A stretch of DNA of 64,000 bases from Perilla frutescens (lineage: Eukaryota > Streptophyta > Magnoliopsida > Lamiales > Lamiaceae): contig BRKX01000002.1 of assembly GCA_026008535.1 (NCBI GenBank), forward strand, positions 72,499,380 through 72,563,379. Direction: 5' to 3'. The translations under genes were made by a program, and so were the position numbers. Below the pieces are notes generated by a model. The model ran no database searches. It was not told the origin of the DNA and worked only from the letters and a program-made list of their open reading frames with translations. Positions 1-11,400 of this stretch are shown piece by piece; position 1 is the first letter of the stretch; every line of letters begins with the position of its first letter.

Positions 1-812
1 TTGCCGCAAATCACTTGACATTGAGAGGCCGACCTATACCAATCTGAACAGACTTATTTCTCAGGTACAAATTAATTTGAATTCTTGGTACCTTGTCGGA
101 TTGAATGTTTAGTGACCAGTTGAACTGTGACTGATTCTATCTTTGATACACTGTGCAGGTTATTTCTTCTCTGACTGCTTCCCTGAGATTTGATGGTGCC
201 CTGAATGTGGATGTGAATGAGTTCCAAACCAACTTGGTCCCATACCCAAGGATCCACTTCATGCTTTCGTCGTACGCTCCAGTCATCTCTGCTGAGAAGG
301 CTTACCACGAGCAGCTCTCTGTTGCAGAGATCACCAACACTGCCTTCGAGCCATCATCTATGATGGTTAAATGTGATCCGCGCCACGGCAAATACATGGC
401 TTGCTGTCTGATGTACAGAGGTGACGTCGTCCCCAAGGATGTGAACGCAGCTGTGGCGACAATCAAGACCAAGAGGACCATCCAGTTTGTCGACTGGTGC
501 CCAACCGGCTTCAAGTGCGGTATCAACTACCAGCCACCCACTGTCGTTCCTGGTGGTGACCTTGCTAAGGTGCAGAGAGCCGTTTGCATGATCTCCAACT
601 CCACCAGCGTTGCTGAGGTGTTCTCGAGGATCGACCACAAGTTTGATCTGATGTATGCGAAGCGGGCGTTTGTGCATTGGTACGTTGGTGAGGGTATGGA
701 GGAAGGTGAGTTCTCTGAGGCTAGGGAAGACTTGGCTGCACTGGAGAAGGATTATGAGGAGGTTGGTGCAGAGTCTGCTGAAGGGGAAGATGATGAAAAT
801 GAAGAGTATTAG
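1..812 (+). CDS. TUA: Alpha-tubulin, C-terminal half (5' end outside window)
   Basis: Alpha-tubulin pairs with beta-tubulin to form the microtubule subunit. Two exons are visible, 1-64 (frame from base 2, reading CRKSLDIERPTYTNLNRLIS) and 159-812, separated by a 94-base intron with GT at 65 and AG at 158, phase 0. The spliced part is 238 residues. It matches residues 213-450 of a standard 450-residue plant alpha-tubulin, including DVNEFQTNLVPYPR, the MMVKCDPRHGKYMACCLMYR block and the helix-11/12 region (VHWYVGEGMEEGEFSEARED). The acidic tail ends in EEY, so the terminal tyrosine used in detyrosination is present. The gene looks intact and functional. The upstream GTP-binding half lies outside the window. 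The isotype cannot be told from this part. Confidence 0.98.
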
Positions 813-1659
813 GAATTAGAGTAGGTGATTAGAATTGTGCTTTGAGGAACCAATGGACTCATTGGTCAGTATCTCAAGTGTGTGTCGTTTATGTTTCTGT
901 TGAACTGCTATTTGAATATCTGCTGAATTTCATCTTTTGTTATTGCTGATTTTTGTTTTTTCTCGGTGTGATTGTGACGTTTGTCGTTCATCTTTAATAT
1001 TGGTCTTTAATAAGTAGAAGGTTGATAATGAGCCTTAGATTAGAAATTTCGTTACACCTATAACCTTTTAGCTGAGATATCGAATTTATTTATATAGTTA
1101 ATGAATACGTGTTATGCCATATATAGAGTTGTGTCAATATTTTGGATAGAGCTTTATGGTAGTTACTAATTTACGTGCTAGTGAGATGTTTGAACGCATA
1201 ATCTGCGTACACAAAATGACACGTGCTCTTCTACTTTCTATTTACTACCACGTTTACAACTGTAGGTATAAGTAGTTTTATTTTATTACAGCGGTAGGTA
1301 ATTTTTAACCTAAGACAGACAACCTAAGCAAAAACTCTAGTTCCTCTGTACATGTATGAATAGAAAGGGTAACTGCAACTTCGATGCCGGATCCAACAAA
1401 ACTGCAAAGCCGCGCGCCCGTACGTCTCTTTTCTCTTGTGAAATTGATTGATTGATTTCATGCACCTTTTATCACACATGAAAAGGAAATTAATTAGTTA
1501 TTAAACAATATACAAAACTCTGAAATTGGGTTTATAAAGTAGCTAGCATGATGTTTTAAACACTTAATAAAGATGCCAAGAAAAGAGAAGCAATACGTTT
1601 TATAAAGTAGCTAACATCTCGGTTAAATTCCAAAAAAAATACGTTTTATATTTAGAAAA
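813..1659. other. Alpha-tubulin 3' UTR and AT-rich spacer
   Basis: The first roughly 200 bases after the tubulin stop are T-rich and look like a 3' UTR, with possible AATAA-type signals. The rest is AT-rich intergenic DNA in which I see no coding potential or recognisable repeat. Confidence 0.5.
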
Positions 1660-2022
1660 TTAAAGTATTAGAATATGGGATGAAATTAAAGAAGAGTGTG
1701 AATTGAAGGAACCTGAAGTAAGCATGGAGTTGGAGCCAAGAGGAGAAGCCGGCAACATGAAATTGTGAGGTGCACAAAATCCATGCAAAATCCCCACACG
1801 AAAATCTTCCCCTAAACGGGAATCCTCTGCTATGATCCTCAATATCTGACGGACTTCAATACTCCTCTCTTTCATCCCCACCACCACCTTTGCCACCGTC
1901 CGCCGCCGCCGCATGAACTCCGCCGGCCTCTCCTTTTCCATCTCCACCACCCTGCTGCCGGAAACTTTCTCGTAGTTCTGTGGCCGCAGAGGAAGCAGTC
2001 TAGTCGTCTCGACTTCATTCAT
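1660..2022 (-). CDS. Small uncharacterised basic protein (possible gene)
   Basis: An open frame of about 120 residues on the minus strand. I prefer the internal start at 2022 (MNEVETTRLLPLR) over the ATG 12 bases upstream. The protein has an arginine cluster (EFMRRRRT), a lysine- and glutamate-rich helical stretch (VVGMKERSIEVRQILRIIAE) and a hydrophobic end. No domain is recognised. In favour of a real gene: locally higher GC content in an otherwise AT-rich spacer, a TATA-like run at about 2088-2100 upstream on the same strand, and plant-like protein composition. Against: no recognisable family and a low-complexity C-terminus. Treat as a candidate. Confidence 0.42.
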   Translation of the reverse strand: MNEVETTRLLPLRPQNYEKVSGSRVVEMEKERPAEFMRRRRTVAKVVVGMKERSIEVRQILRIIAEDSRLGEDFRVGILHGFCAPHNFMLPASPLGSNSMLTSGSFNSHSSLISSHILIL

Positions 2023-2034
2023 ATTATTTTTCAA

Positions 2035-3181
2035 GTGAAGAAAAAAAAAACACGTGATTTACTGTCTGAATTCTTGTGTGCGTGTCTCTATATATATGTA
2101 GGAAGGTGGTGAGGAGTGCGGGACACGTCAATTAGCGATCGAGGCTGAGAAAGGTTCGAGATGAGTTGATGAGAGAGAAGAGGAGGTGGGCTTGCGGCAC
2201 GTGTCTAGTGAGAGAGAAGGGACGTGTGCTGTGTGGTGATTTGGACGGCGGAGATTATATTGGGGGACCGCTCCAACTCCAAAAGTCTTCTTCCCGGTTC
2301 GGTGGGTACGATTTTCGTTTTACGACACCTCAACTTTACGAGATCTCTGTGAATCCTCACGCCAACCCCAACTGCAACTCCATTTTTATTTTATTTTTTA
2401 TACTTTCTTCTTATTATTCTTACATTTTATATGCTCAATCAATTATATCCCCGCTTATGTTTATATAATTAATTACATATATATATATATATATATTTGT
2501 AGCTAGGAGAGTACTATATTTGTACAACATGCATATATTCGAAATCATCGTTCGTTATTGGCAACATATATATGTTAAGCAAAAAGAATCTTCATCCCAA
2601 CAATTAAGAAGAAAGAAAACATATATAAAATTGATCCTCGCGTAAGGAATTACTCAGTAATTCTTTAATTTATATTATATGTTTTAGTCTAATAGTGTTA
2701 TATATATAATTTAGATTATTATTCATATAAAAATGATATAATTAAGCTCTATATGTATAATAACTTGATAATCGAAGGAGTATTATTTGGAAACTATGAG
2801 TAATTATCATCTTTATTGATCAACACAACCCTGTAACTATCACTCCCAAACTGATTTAATTAATTGGGGGCATTATTTAATATTGGTTATTAAGAGATTT
2901 TTAAATTTTAATGCGTGGTGAGTGTGTCAATTTATTATTTGGATAGAATTTCAACCTCCAAGTGTGGGGCTGATAAACCTCCACACAATAAAATAATACC
3001 AATATAAATATAAATATACCACGTACGCTACAAATATGAAACAATTCATAAATAATTTTTTTTCGCCATAATATATTTTTAGCACAATCCGAAATCATAT
3101 AATAAAACCAGATTTGATATTCAGGTAAATATGATCACATTGCATAATTGTATACCTTAATACACGTTTTAGAAAATGGTA

Positions 3182-3249
<68 letters not shown>

Positions 3250-4036
3250 CAATTGTTATATATGTGAAGGTCGAGGTATATATAATTTTTATTTCATTTT
3301 TTGGAGTTGGGGGAGGTGGGAGCGGTGATTCCAAACTTGAGACGTTTGAGTTGAATGTTCGCGAGAGGACTATATATGAAGGTTATGATTTAGCTAGGTT
3401 CAAGTAATTAATTATCCTAATCTATCACATAATCACCACGCACTTCGTGTTAATATAATGGTGATGTACACGTGGTTGGCACGTGGAATGCGTTCAGATT
3501 TTGGGCGCTAGAACGGTAATGTGTCAGCACGTGATGTTTAATAAGAATGTTGAAAGGTCTAGCTAGTTTTGGAGCAATTTTCATGCTATCTTATATTACA
3601 ATCTTTCTTTCTTTCTTTCATTTTTTTGGAATAATAATGAAAATAAGTGTTATAAGATATCTCGTGGACCCCATCATTCTTTTTGAAATTTAGATATGAG
3701 ATTTGAAAGGTAGGAAGACTCCAACGAAAATCTTCATTTAATGATTTAACAACGATATTACTCATGATATGTATTTTATTTTATTTTTATTCGTAATTTT
3801 AGTGCATGAAACTTTTATAATACACGTGTCTTGAATAATAAGACAAAAAAAAGATATTTAGAGCTAATGTTATTAGAGTCTAGAGACGATAATTGTCAAT
3901 ATTAATAATAAAATTAAGTAATGACATGCAATCTCTAATTACTACATGTCATGTCTAATGATATTTTTATGATAATATTATTGTCAGTTAAAATGATTTT
4001 TAATATATTTGGGACGAACTTTTAAAAACACTTTAT
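2035..4036. other. AT-rich intergenic spacer with microsatellite
   Basis: No gene is supported here. It holds short TA runs (about 2477-2495) and a long ATT microsatellite (3180-3250). Several short open frames are low-complexity by-products. Confidence 0.5.
3180..3250. repeat. (ATT)n microsatellite
   Basis: About 23 uninterrupted ATT units. On the minus strand it reads as poly-asparagine, which explains a spurious open frame. It is likely to vary in length between individuals. Confidence 0.95.
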
Positions 4037-4440
4037 TTGAATCACATGAAGGGTGTGGTATTGAAGGAGATCATAAAATTGTTGAACCAATACATTATTT
4101 ACCCAATATCAGATAGCAAGTGGGTCGGTCCAATTCATGTTGTACCCAAAAAGTCCGATATTCAAGTTGTGAGGAATGAGAATGACAAGCTTGTGCTCAC
4201 AAGATTGCAAATTGGATGAAGAGTTTGCATATATTATAGGAAGCTGGATACGGTCCCAAGGAATGATCAATTTCCACTCCCGTTCATTGATCATATATTG
4301 GAGAAATTCACGGGGAACAAGTTCTTTTGTTTTTTGGATGAGTATTCTTGATACATACAGATTGCAATAAATCAAGATGATTGGGAGAAAACAACGTTCA
4401 CATGTCCATTTGAAACATTTGTTTATCGCATAATTTATAA
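4037..4440 (+). pseudogene. Ty3/gypsy retrotransposon reverse-transcriptase fragment
   Basis: This is a remnant of the start of a Ty3/gypsy polyprotein reverse transcriptase. The first frame reads KEIIKLLNQYIIYPISDSKW and HVVPKK, matching the conserved motif in which the template-primer fingers begin. It stops at 4217, and the following block is in another frame: RVCIYYRKLD, NDQFPLPFIDHILEK, FFCFLDEYS, then a TGA where the family has glycine, then QIAINQDDWEKTTFTCPFETF. So it carries at least one frameshift and one nonsense change. The catalytic YxDD block, RNase H, integrase and LTRs are all absent nearby. It is a dead, truncated copy. Confidence 0.9.
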
Positions 4441-5166
4441 TTGAGATTAATTAAAGTTAAAAAACATAAACCCTAAAAAACACAAAATAAACCCCTAAAA
4501 TTACTAGAAAAATCATGAACCCTAAATATTAATTGGAATAAAAAAAATCACAATTTAAAATAAATAAATTAGTATAAAATATTATTTAATTTTTCAATAA
4601 TATTTTTTAGTGTTACGGTTAGTAATGATTTTAACATTTTTTTTTTTTGGATTATTCTCTCTGAAATATGACTTGTACACAATACATAGCTTGTGCATGC
4701 AAACGTCTGTCATTAAAAATTAAAGAACTCTAGAGATTGACTGCACACGTGGTCTCAATACTCGAACATGCCATTTTATCACAGACCCTTGAACTGACAA
4801 ATTCACCCTCGTCCCTTGCATCAAATTACGATCCAGTACCCATGGTGCAACAGTTATCGTCCCAGAACCTAACAAGGGCAATTCAGTATTATTGCTTCAG
4901 TTTGACATCGGGACGCGCTCACGCGACGCCTGTTGGAGGCGCACGCTTGCCACACTCCCACGCGTGGCAATCAAACCAGCCCACCTTCCTTCGCGCAACA
5001 ATGAATACCCGTTGCTGCCTCTTTCGTTTTATCTGTTTCAATAAAATATTATTCTGCTGGATTTCTGGTCCTGCTAAATTTGTGTTTTTTTTTATCACCT
5101 ACTGTGAAATTCTTAAATATTTTTCTTCATTTGAAGATTGATTTTACGGATCAATAATTTTATAGA
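4441..5166. other. Spacer and bHLH gene upstream region
   Basis: AT-rich to about 4730. A more balanced segment with GC-rich stretches (4740-5030) follows, then a T-rich leader ending at the bHLH start codon at 5167. The 4740-5030 part may include the promoter and 5' UTR. An open frame at 4737-5141 has no family features and is not called. Confidence 0.4.
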
Positions 5167-6727
5167 ATGGGTTCTGAAACTTCTGATTCCGCCGATGATC
5201 GTCTCCAGATTTGTACGAGGTTGGTTTTTTTTTTTTTTTTTTTTAAATTGCCTTCTCTCAATTGATTTTGATATGCCCTAAATTTAAGTTCAACTGCCAG
5301 AAAATAGAAATTTGATGGTATTTTGTTCCCCAAATCATATTAGTGTCTTTGAATTGCAGTTCCGCTATTAGGGTTTTGTGTAATAGTCTAATCGTGTGAA
5401 GGTGCGAAGAAAGGGGGGATTTTTATTCATTTATCCAGTAGCAGAATGTGTGGGATGATTAGGATTGAAATTATTTTCTCGTATTCGTTGCATTTTTTGA
5501 CAATGTTGGCTCTGTATGCAAGTATATCGGTCCAATTTATCTAGAAGGAATGTGTTGAATCCATTAGTAGATATTGTAACTGCAGTTTTTGGACGTGTTG
5601 CAATATAATCGCTGAAAATGCACGGAATGAGAAGATTTCTTGATTTTGGATGCTTGGAAATGCATATGGAGATCAAAATGTGTAGATTATATATCCTACC
5701 TCTGTATTCACTTGATGGGGAAAATGCTATCTTAATAATGGTTTTCGAGTTTTCTGGTAGATGGCATAGTATGATTTAAGAAGTTTCGCTGTCTGATTTT
5801 TGAACCAATGTGGTTTAACTTGTGTTTGAAATGCCACTGTCATGTCTCAGTAAAAAGAGTACTGGAAAAGTTCCACGGAAAATTCATAAAGCTGCGAGGG
5901 AGAAGCTGAAACGCGACCACATGAATGAATTGTTCTTGGAGCTGAGCAACACACTCGGTATGCTCCGGCTCCTAGTTTATAATATATCTAAGTTTGAATG
6001 AACATCAAATTCAGTTTGACTGTCCAGTTTGTGACACTAGATTGTGATATAAATAACTGTGAATGCAGATGTGGATAATCAGAACAATGGCAAGGCTTCT
6101 ATGCTAAGAGATACGATTCGACTCATTGGTGAATTGGTTACTCAAATGGACAGCCTGAAAAAGGAGAATGCAACTCTTTTGTCTGAATTTAATTATGTAA
6201 GATCCTTAATGCAATTTTGAACTTTTTCCCTTTTGTGTCATTGCAATCCATTTTTTTTCAAGAACCAGCAGAATAATTAGAATAGTTCCCAAGCTTTATG
6301 AAATAGGAACAAATGTTTTGCAAACTTTATTCTCTTTGAATTCTTCTTTATGTGTGAGTTATGATGTCAGATTACTACTGAGAAGAATGAGCTGGTCGAG
6401 GAAACTTCTGCTCTAGATGCTCAAGTCAAGGGGCTGCAGAGAGAAATAGATGAGCGGGCTAGCTGTTCAAATGCACTAGTTTCTCAAAGCAAATCTACAG
6501 CACAATTACCTGAAGACCATGTTGCAATTCCACTCATCGGCCATGCACCAGAGACGGCCCCTGTTGTGGGTCCTGTGTTTGTCGTGCCATTACATCATGA
6601 GCCCCAAGGTTTCCCCAACCCGTTCCCGGATATGAACGTGCCTAAGGTTCCCTCTGGCGTGAGCCGGCCACGCCCCCGTTACCCTTCATCTTCTGACTCT
6701 TGGTCATCTCATATTCTCTCCAAATAG
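5167..6727 (+). CDS. bHLH47: bHLH transcription factor, bHLH47/POPEYE-like
   Basis: Four exons, 5167-5219, 5851-5957, 6069-6196 and 6371-6727, all with GT-AG introns and consistent phases, give a 214-residue protein. The bHLH domain spans about residues 28-83: basic region KIHKAAREKLKRD, helix 1 HMNELFLELSNTL, loop with DNQNNGKASML, helix 2 RDTIRLIGELVTQMDSL. A leucine-zipper-like coiled coil follows (KKENATLLSEFNY, TTEKNELVEETSALDAQVKG). In the basic region the E-box contact glutamate (E35) and arginine (R39) are kept, while the usual histidine position is lysine (K31), as in the iron-response bHLH clade. The C-terminus is proline-rich. POPEYE of Arabidopsis represses iron-homeostasis genes in the root stele; that role here is inferred from family membership. 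The protein is slightly shorter than Arabidopsis POPEYE (240 aa). Confidence 0.9.
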
Positions 6728-7637
6728 ACTAAAATGGTTGAGGATGTTTTGAGTTAGTGAGGCAGAGTTTAATACTCCAATCAGGATCAGTTGCTTCAGT
6801 TTTATGTTGAGTTAGGATCTCATTTATTTTCTTTGTAAATTAGTATTCACACGGGGGCTCAGATCTCTACGACACTATGCATTTATTCTGTAAATTGTTT
6901 CTGCTTGATGCATAGACCCTGAATGACCCTAAACTGTAGAGTATGATAATTTAGACTGCTGTTGGTACTATTTACAAAACTGTATTAGCACTTTATAATA
7001 GAAATTAAAAGGATTCTCTGATGTTTCAAACAGAACAATTTGTTAATTCACTACAGAGAAAGACTTTGGTTATGGGATGGTCCATCGTGATGATACTGTA
7101 TGGTATTTACAAAAAGTTCAGCTAAATATAAATACTTCAAAAAAAGAAAAAAAAGGAAAAGTGAAAGTACCTATAAACTGGTCGTTTAAGTACTAAACTA
7201 TATATTCTCAGATTCATTGAAGACGGGTAAACATTACATGAAGTTAAAGGAATTGTTAATTTCTAAAATACTCGATTCTTACTGCTAGAATTTCAAGGTT
7301 GTCACGTTAAGTCAACTTGAATTTTTTTGGCCGAGTTTTAAAATATACCCTACGAAACTGTAAAATTATTCTTGATATTATTCTTTCTTTTTCCTACGTG
7401 CAAATTGCAAAATGGCTTTTTTTTTTTTTGAGTCGGAAACAAAAAGGAAATGTTAGAAAGATTAATTGTCGTTTTATTGAGAATAATTATTTTATAAAGA
7501 GTCCCATTATTTGTTGAGTCTAGCTAAATAAAATAATGAACAATGAAATAACAATAATAGTTGAAGATTAAAATATCAACAACTTGAAATATTTAAATAT
7601 CAAAATGATATAACTAAATTTATAGAAACCCGAAGTT
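6728..7637. other. bHLH 3' region and AT-rich spacer
   Basis: A T-rich probable 3' UTR runs to about 6900. It is followed by AT-rich sequence with poly-A and poly-T runs. No gene or recognisable element is seen. Confidence 0.4.
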
Positions 7638-8054
7638 TGTGGGAATTACAGTTTCTTTAAACCATATGCTCGAACCGATACAACGGATGAACCGAAACTT
7701 TCTCCGGCAAGCTGAACACTATGCTCGAACTTGATCAAATGGAGCTAGAACTCGAAATTTGGAGCACAATCTTCAAAACACAAACTAAATCTAGAACTCG
7801 AGCTTGCTCAAAAGAGAGAATCGAGAACTAGAGAAGAGAGGAAATGATCTTTGTTGGTGTGTTTACAAATGAGGCTTGAGCACCCTTTTTATAGCCTCCA
7901 AAAGAAGATTCGCAAGTGTTCTACCATTAAAACACAATTTGTAACTTCCAAAAATTGAAAGGTTGCCATTAGGGCAAATCTTTGGTATCTAGAATTTTAC
8001 AAAAATTCTAGATAAAAATCTAAATTTCCTCACATTATTTCATATTTTCCAACA
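7638..8054 (-). mobile_element. Possible solo LTR of a retrotransposon
   Basis: Read on the minus strand, the segment starts TGTTGGAAAATATG and ends ATTCCCACA, i.e. TG...CA with short imperfect inverted ends. It has an internal TATA box (CTATAAAAAGGGTGC, about 7886-7900) followed by a leader-like CT-rich stretch, as in Copia LTRs. It lies about 370 bases upstream of the THADA-like start, in the opposite orientation. No matching 5-bp target duplication is seen and there is no internal retroelement sequence. The call therefore rests on termini and promoter layout only. Confidence 0.4.
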
Positions 8055-8424
8055 TTATTTACACCCAATAAATTTCCTCTAATAGAAAAAAATTGTAGTT
8101 TTTGACTTTTTTCGAGCTTTCATAAAATCGAGATTTTGGTGATTGTTTAATTACTAATTTGAGCCATTCAACTCTCTATTCATTTCTCTGCTTTAAAAAA
8201 AAAACTCTCTATTCATTTCAGGGGCATACTCGACAATGCGCAAATGTATTGAATAAACCAAAATATAATTAATTAACCATTAGTTTATTTCAAAACCTAA
8301 ACCCTAGAAACTAGTCCGAATCTTTTCAGTGCGGTCAATAAACCCCGAGTTCCGACACCGGCAGCCGCTGCCGCCGGTAGTCTCACAGTTTAAAGCTTCA
8401 CATTTAGCCACCACACGGTAAACC

Positions 8425-11400
8425 ATGTCCGCTAAATGGCGTGCCATACAGCACCGCCACCGGTATACTTACAGCGCGGTGCTGTTCCCGCCACATTTCA
8501 CCGAGGCATTGAATCAAACACCTTGTGAGTCCGCTTTCTTTGCTGAGTTGATGCAACTTATTTCGCTCAACTCTACTTATGCCCAGCTCGAACACGTCAA
8601 GAAAGTCGCTGCAGCGTTTTCCAATCTGCTGTCCGACCGGAACACCGAGGAAAATGCAGTTTCCTGTGCGGTGAAGTTGTATATGGAGATTCTTTTCCTG
8701 GAGAACTCGTTGCCGTTGCATAGGACGTTAGCTTCTGCGCTGGCCAAGTGCAAGAGCTACCGGAGTTTGATTGAAGATTGTTTCCGGCAGCTGTGCGAAG
8801 AGTATGGTGGTGGGAACAATGCTAGCAATGGGAAAAGATTCTGTGTTTCACGTGCAGCGCTGTCGATGATGAGCACGCCTAAATTGGGGTATTTGGTTCA
8901 AGTGGTGGAGCAATGTGCGATTTTGGTGGGTTTGGATGTGATTTTGGGATTGCAGAGTGTTGTTAAAGAAACGGATGAGTTATCGAGGCCTTCTCCGATT
9001 GTAATGGAACAATGCCAGGAGGCACTCTCGTGTATGTACTACTTGTTTCAGCGCTTTCCAGATAAGTTCTACAGCGAAACTTGTGGACATCAAGGTTTGA
9101 GTTTGAATAAACAGAGTGTGATCGAGATGGCTTTTACGAGTGTTTTGAGCATTTTGAAGTCGTCCGCGTTTTCAAGGGACTGCTTTGTGGCAGCTGGAGT
9201 AAGTTTCTGTGCGGCCTTGCAGGTGTGTTTGAGTCCTGATGAGCTCGGTCTCTTTATAATGCTAGGTATTTTTTATCATTGTGGCATTCAAGATTGTGAT
9301 ATCAGCCTTGATGTTGTTGTAAGGAAAATTTCATATAAGGGTGATTTGATTGATGAGATTCATAAATTTTCAGCTCTCAGTAGACTTTGCTTGATAAGAG
9401 GAATCCTGACAGCAGTTTCAAGAACTGTTCTTGACAAGCATTACGTTGTGGCAAACGAGGGTTGTATAGAATCTGGTGACGGTGGCTGTACAGTGAAAAC
9501 AATACTTTATGATGCTATTTTACCTGAATTGTGTATCTATGCTGAAAATCCTAGAGATAGTCATTCTAATTTTCATGCATTAACTGTGATGCAAATATGT
9601 CTGCAGCAGATTAAAACATTACTGCTAGGTGATACTGCTGTCAATGCAGATACTTATGATCCGATTCCTGAGCAGATGGGTGCAAGGATATTAAAGATAG
9701 TGTGGAATAATTTGGAAGACCCTCTAAGTCAAACTGTTAGACAAGTTCATCTTATATTTGATCTCTATTTAGACATGCAGTCTAGCCTTCATTGGGCGGA
9801 GGGTAGTGAAAACATCAAGATGTTCTTGAGGAAGATTGCTTATGATCTTCTCTGTCTAGGACCACGTTGCAAGGGAAGATATATTCCTTTAGCCTCCCTG
9901 ACCAGGAGATTGGGGGCTAAAACTATTCTAGAAATGAATCCGGATATGTTGTGCGAAACAACAAAGGCATACTTAGATGATGATGTTTGCTGTGCTGCTA
10001 CAACATTTTTTAAGTGTTTCCTTGAGTGCTTAAGAGATGAATATTGGAGTAGCGATGGTGTTGAAAGTGGCTATACAAAATACAGAGGTCATTGCTTGTT
10101 ACCATTTTTACAAGGACTTGCTTTTGGAGTCACAAAGCTTCGCTCCAACTTGAATACTTATGCGTTGCCAATTCTACTTGAGCTCGATGTAGACAGCATA
10201 TTCTCTATGCTCGCATTGATTGGGATTGGGGGTGATGATGGCCCTTTATCTGCCTCTACAGAAATCACTTCTACAGATATGACACTAGGACTTGAACAGA
10301 GAATTGCTGTTTTGGTATCACTACTCAAAGTATCTCGTGGACTTGCACTTATGGAAGGAGACGTGGAATGGTATGAGGGTTCGACACTATCCCCTGAAGG
10401 TGCACTTCTTGATATGGAGAATAATAATTTACACTGTGTTGTTCTAGTAAAGGGTGTCGAGGTTAAAATCCCAGTCAAATGGCTCATATTCGCTTTGACT
10501 CACATAGATGAGTCACTTCGCATGGATGCTGCAGAAACTCTTTTCTTAAACCCAAAGAAGGCCAGTCTACCTTCACCCTTGGAACTTAGCCTGATGAGAA
10601 GAGCCATACCTCTGAACATGAGATGTTGTTCTACTGCTTTCCAGATGAAGTGGAATAGTTTGTTCAGGAAGTTCTTTTCTCGTGTCCGAACAGCATTGGA
10701 GAGACAACTTAAGCTTGGAACTTGGAAGCCTCTTGTTTCTGGAAATTCAAATGGAGAGGATTTATTTACTGGAGCTGAGAAAACCGAAAAACACAGGGCA
10801 GAGTATCTTTATGATTTTACAACGTGGTTCAGTCGATTTTTATTCTTTTCCTGCTATCCTTCTGCCCCATATGAGAGAAAGACAATGGCTATGGAGCTCA
10901 TACTGATATTGTTAAATGTTTGGCCTGTTGCTCCAACTTTGCATGGAAATCAGGATGGATTTTGTTTTGAAAACAATCTATCTCCGTACAGTAAGGGTTA
11001 TACTTCACCTGATTCAACCTTGCTGCTGGTTGGGTCGATTGTTGATAGTTGGGATCGATTGAGAGAGTGTTCACTTCTAATTTTACTTTATTTTCCTACT
11101 CCACTTCCGGGCATTTGTAGTCCAGAATCTGTCAGTGGAGCAATTAGATGGGCTAAAAAGCTAATCTGCAGTCCACGTGTACGAGAAAGTGATGCTGGAG
11201 CTCTGACTCTACGACTTATTTTTAGGAAGTATGTTTTGGACCTAAGCTGGATTGTCCAACCATCCTGTAATGGTGTCTCATTTTGTTTGGAGGGTGAACG
11301 ATCAAATGGGCCATATCAAATTTGCACATCCAGTTCTCCTGTTATAAGTTATATGGCATCACTTATTGATTGGCTGCTTGCTGCTGTGGAGGATGCTGAG

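Noticed and set aside
2166..2468. 100-residue + strand open frame
   Set aside because: No family features, ends in low-complexity AT DNA, and overlaps the likely promoter of the minus-strand candidate gene.
3095..3334. Minus-strand open frame rich in asparagine
   Set aside because: It is the ATT microsatellite read as poly-Asn; no gene signals.
4737..5141. 134-residue + strand open frame before the bHLH gene
   Set aside because: No recognisable domain; better explained as promoter and leader DNA with higher GC content.
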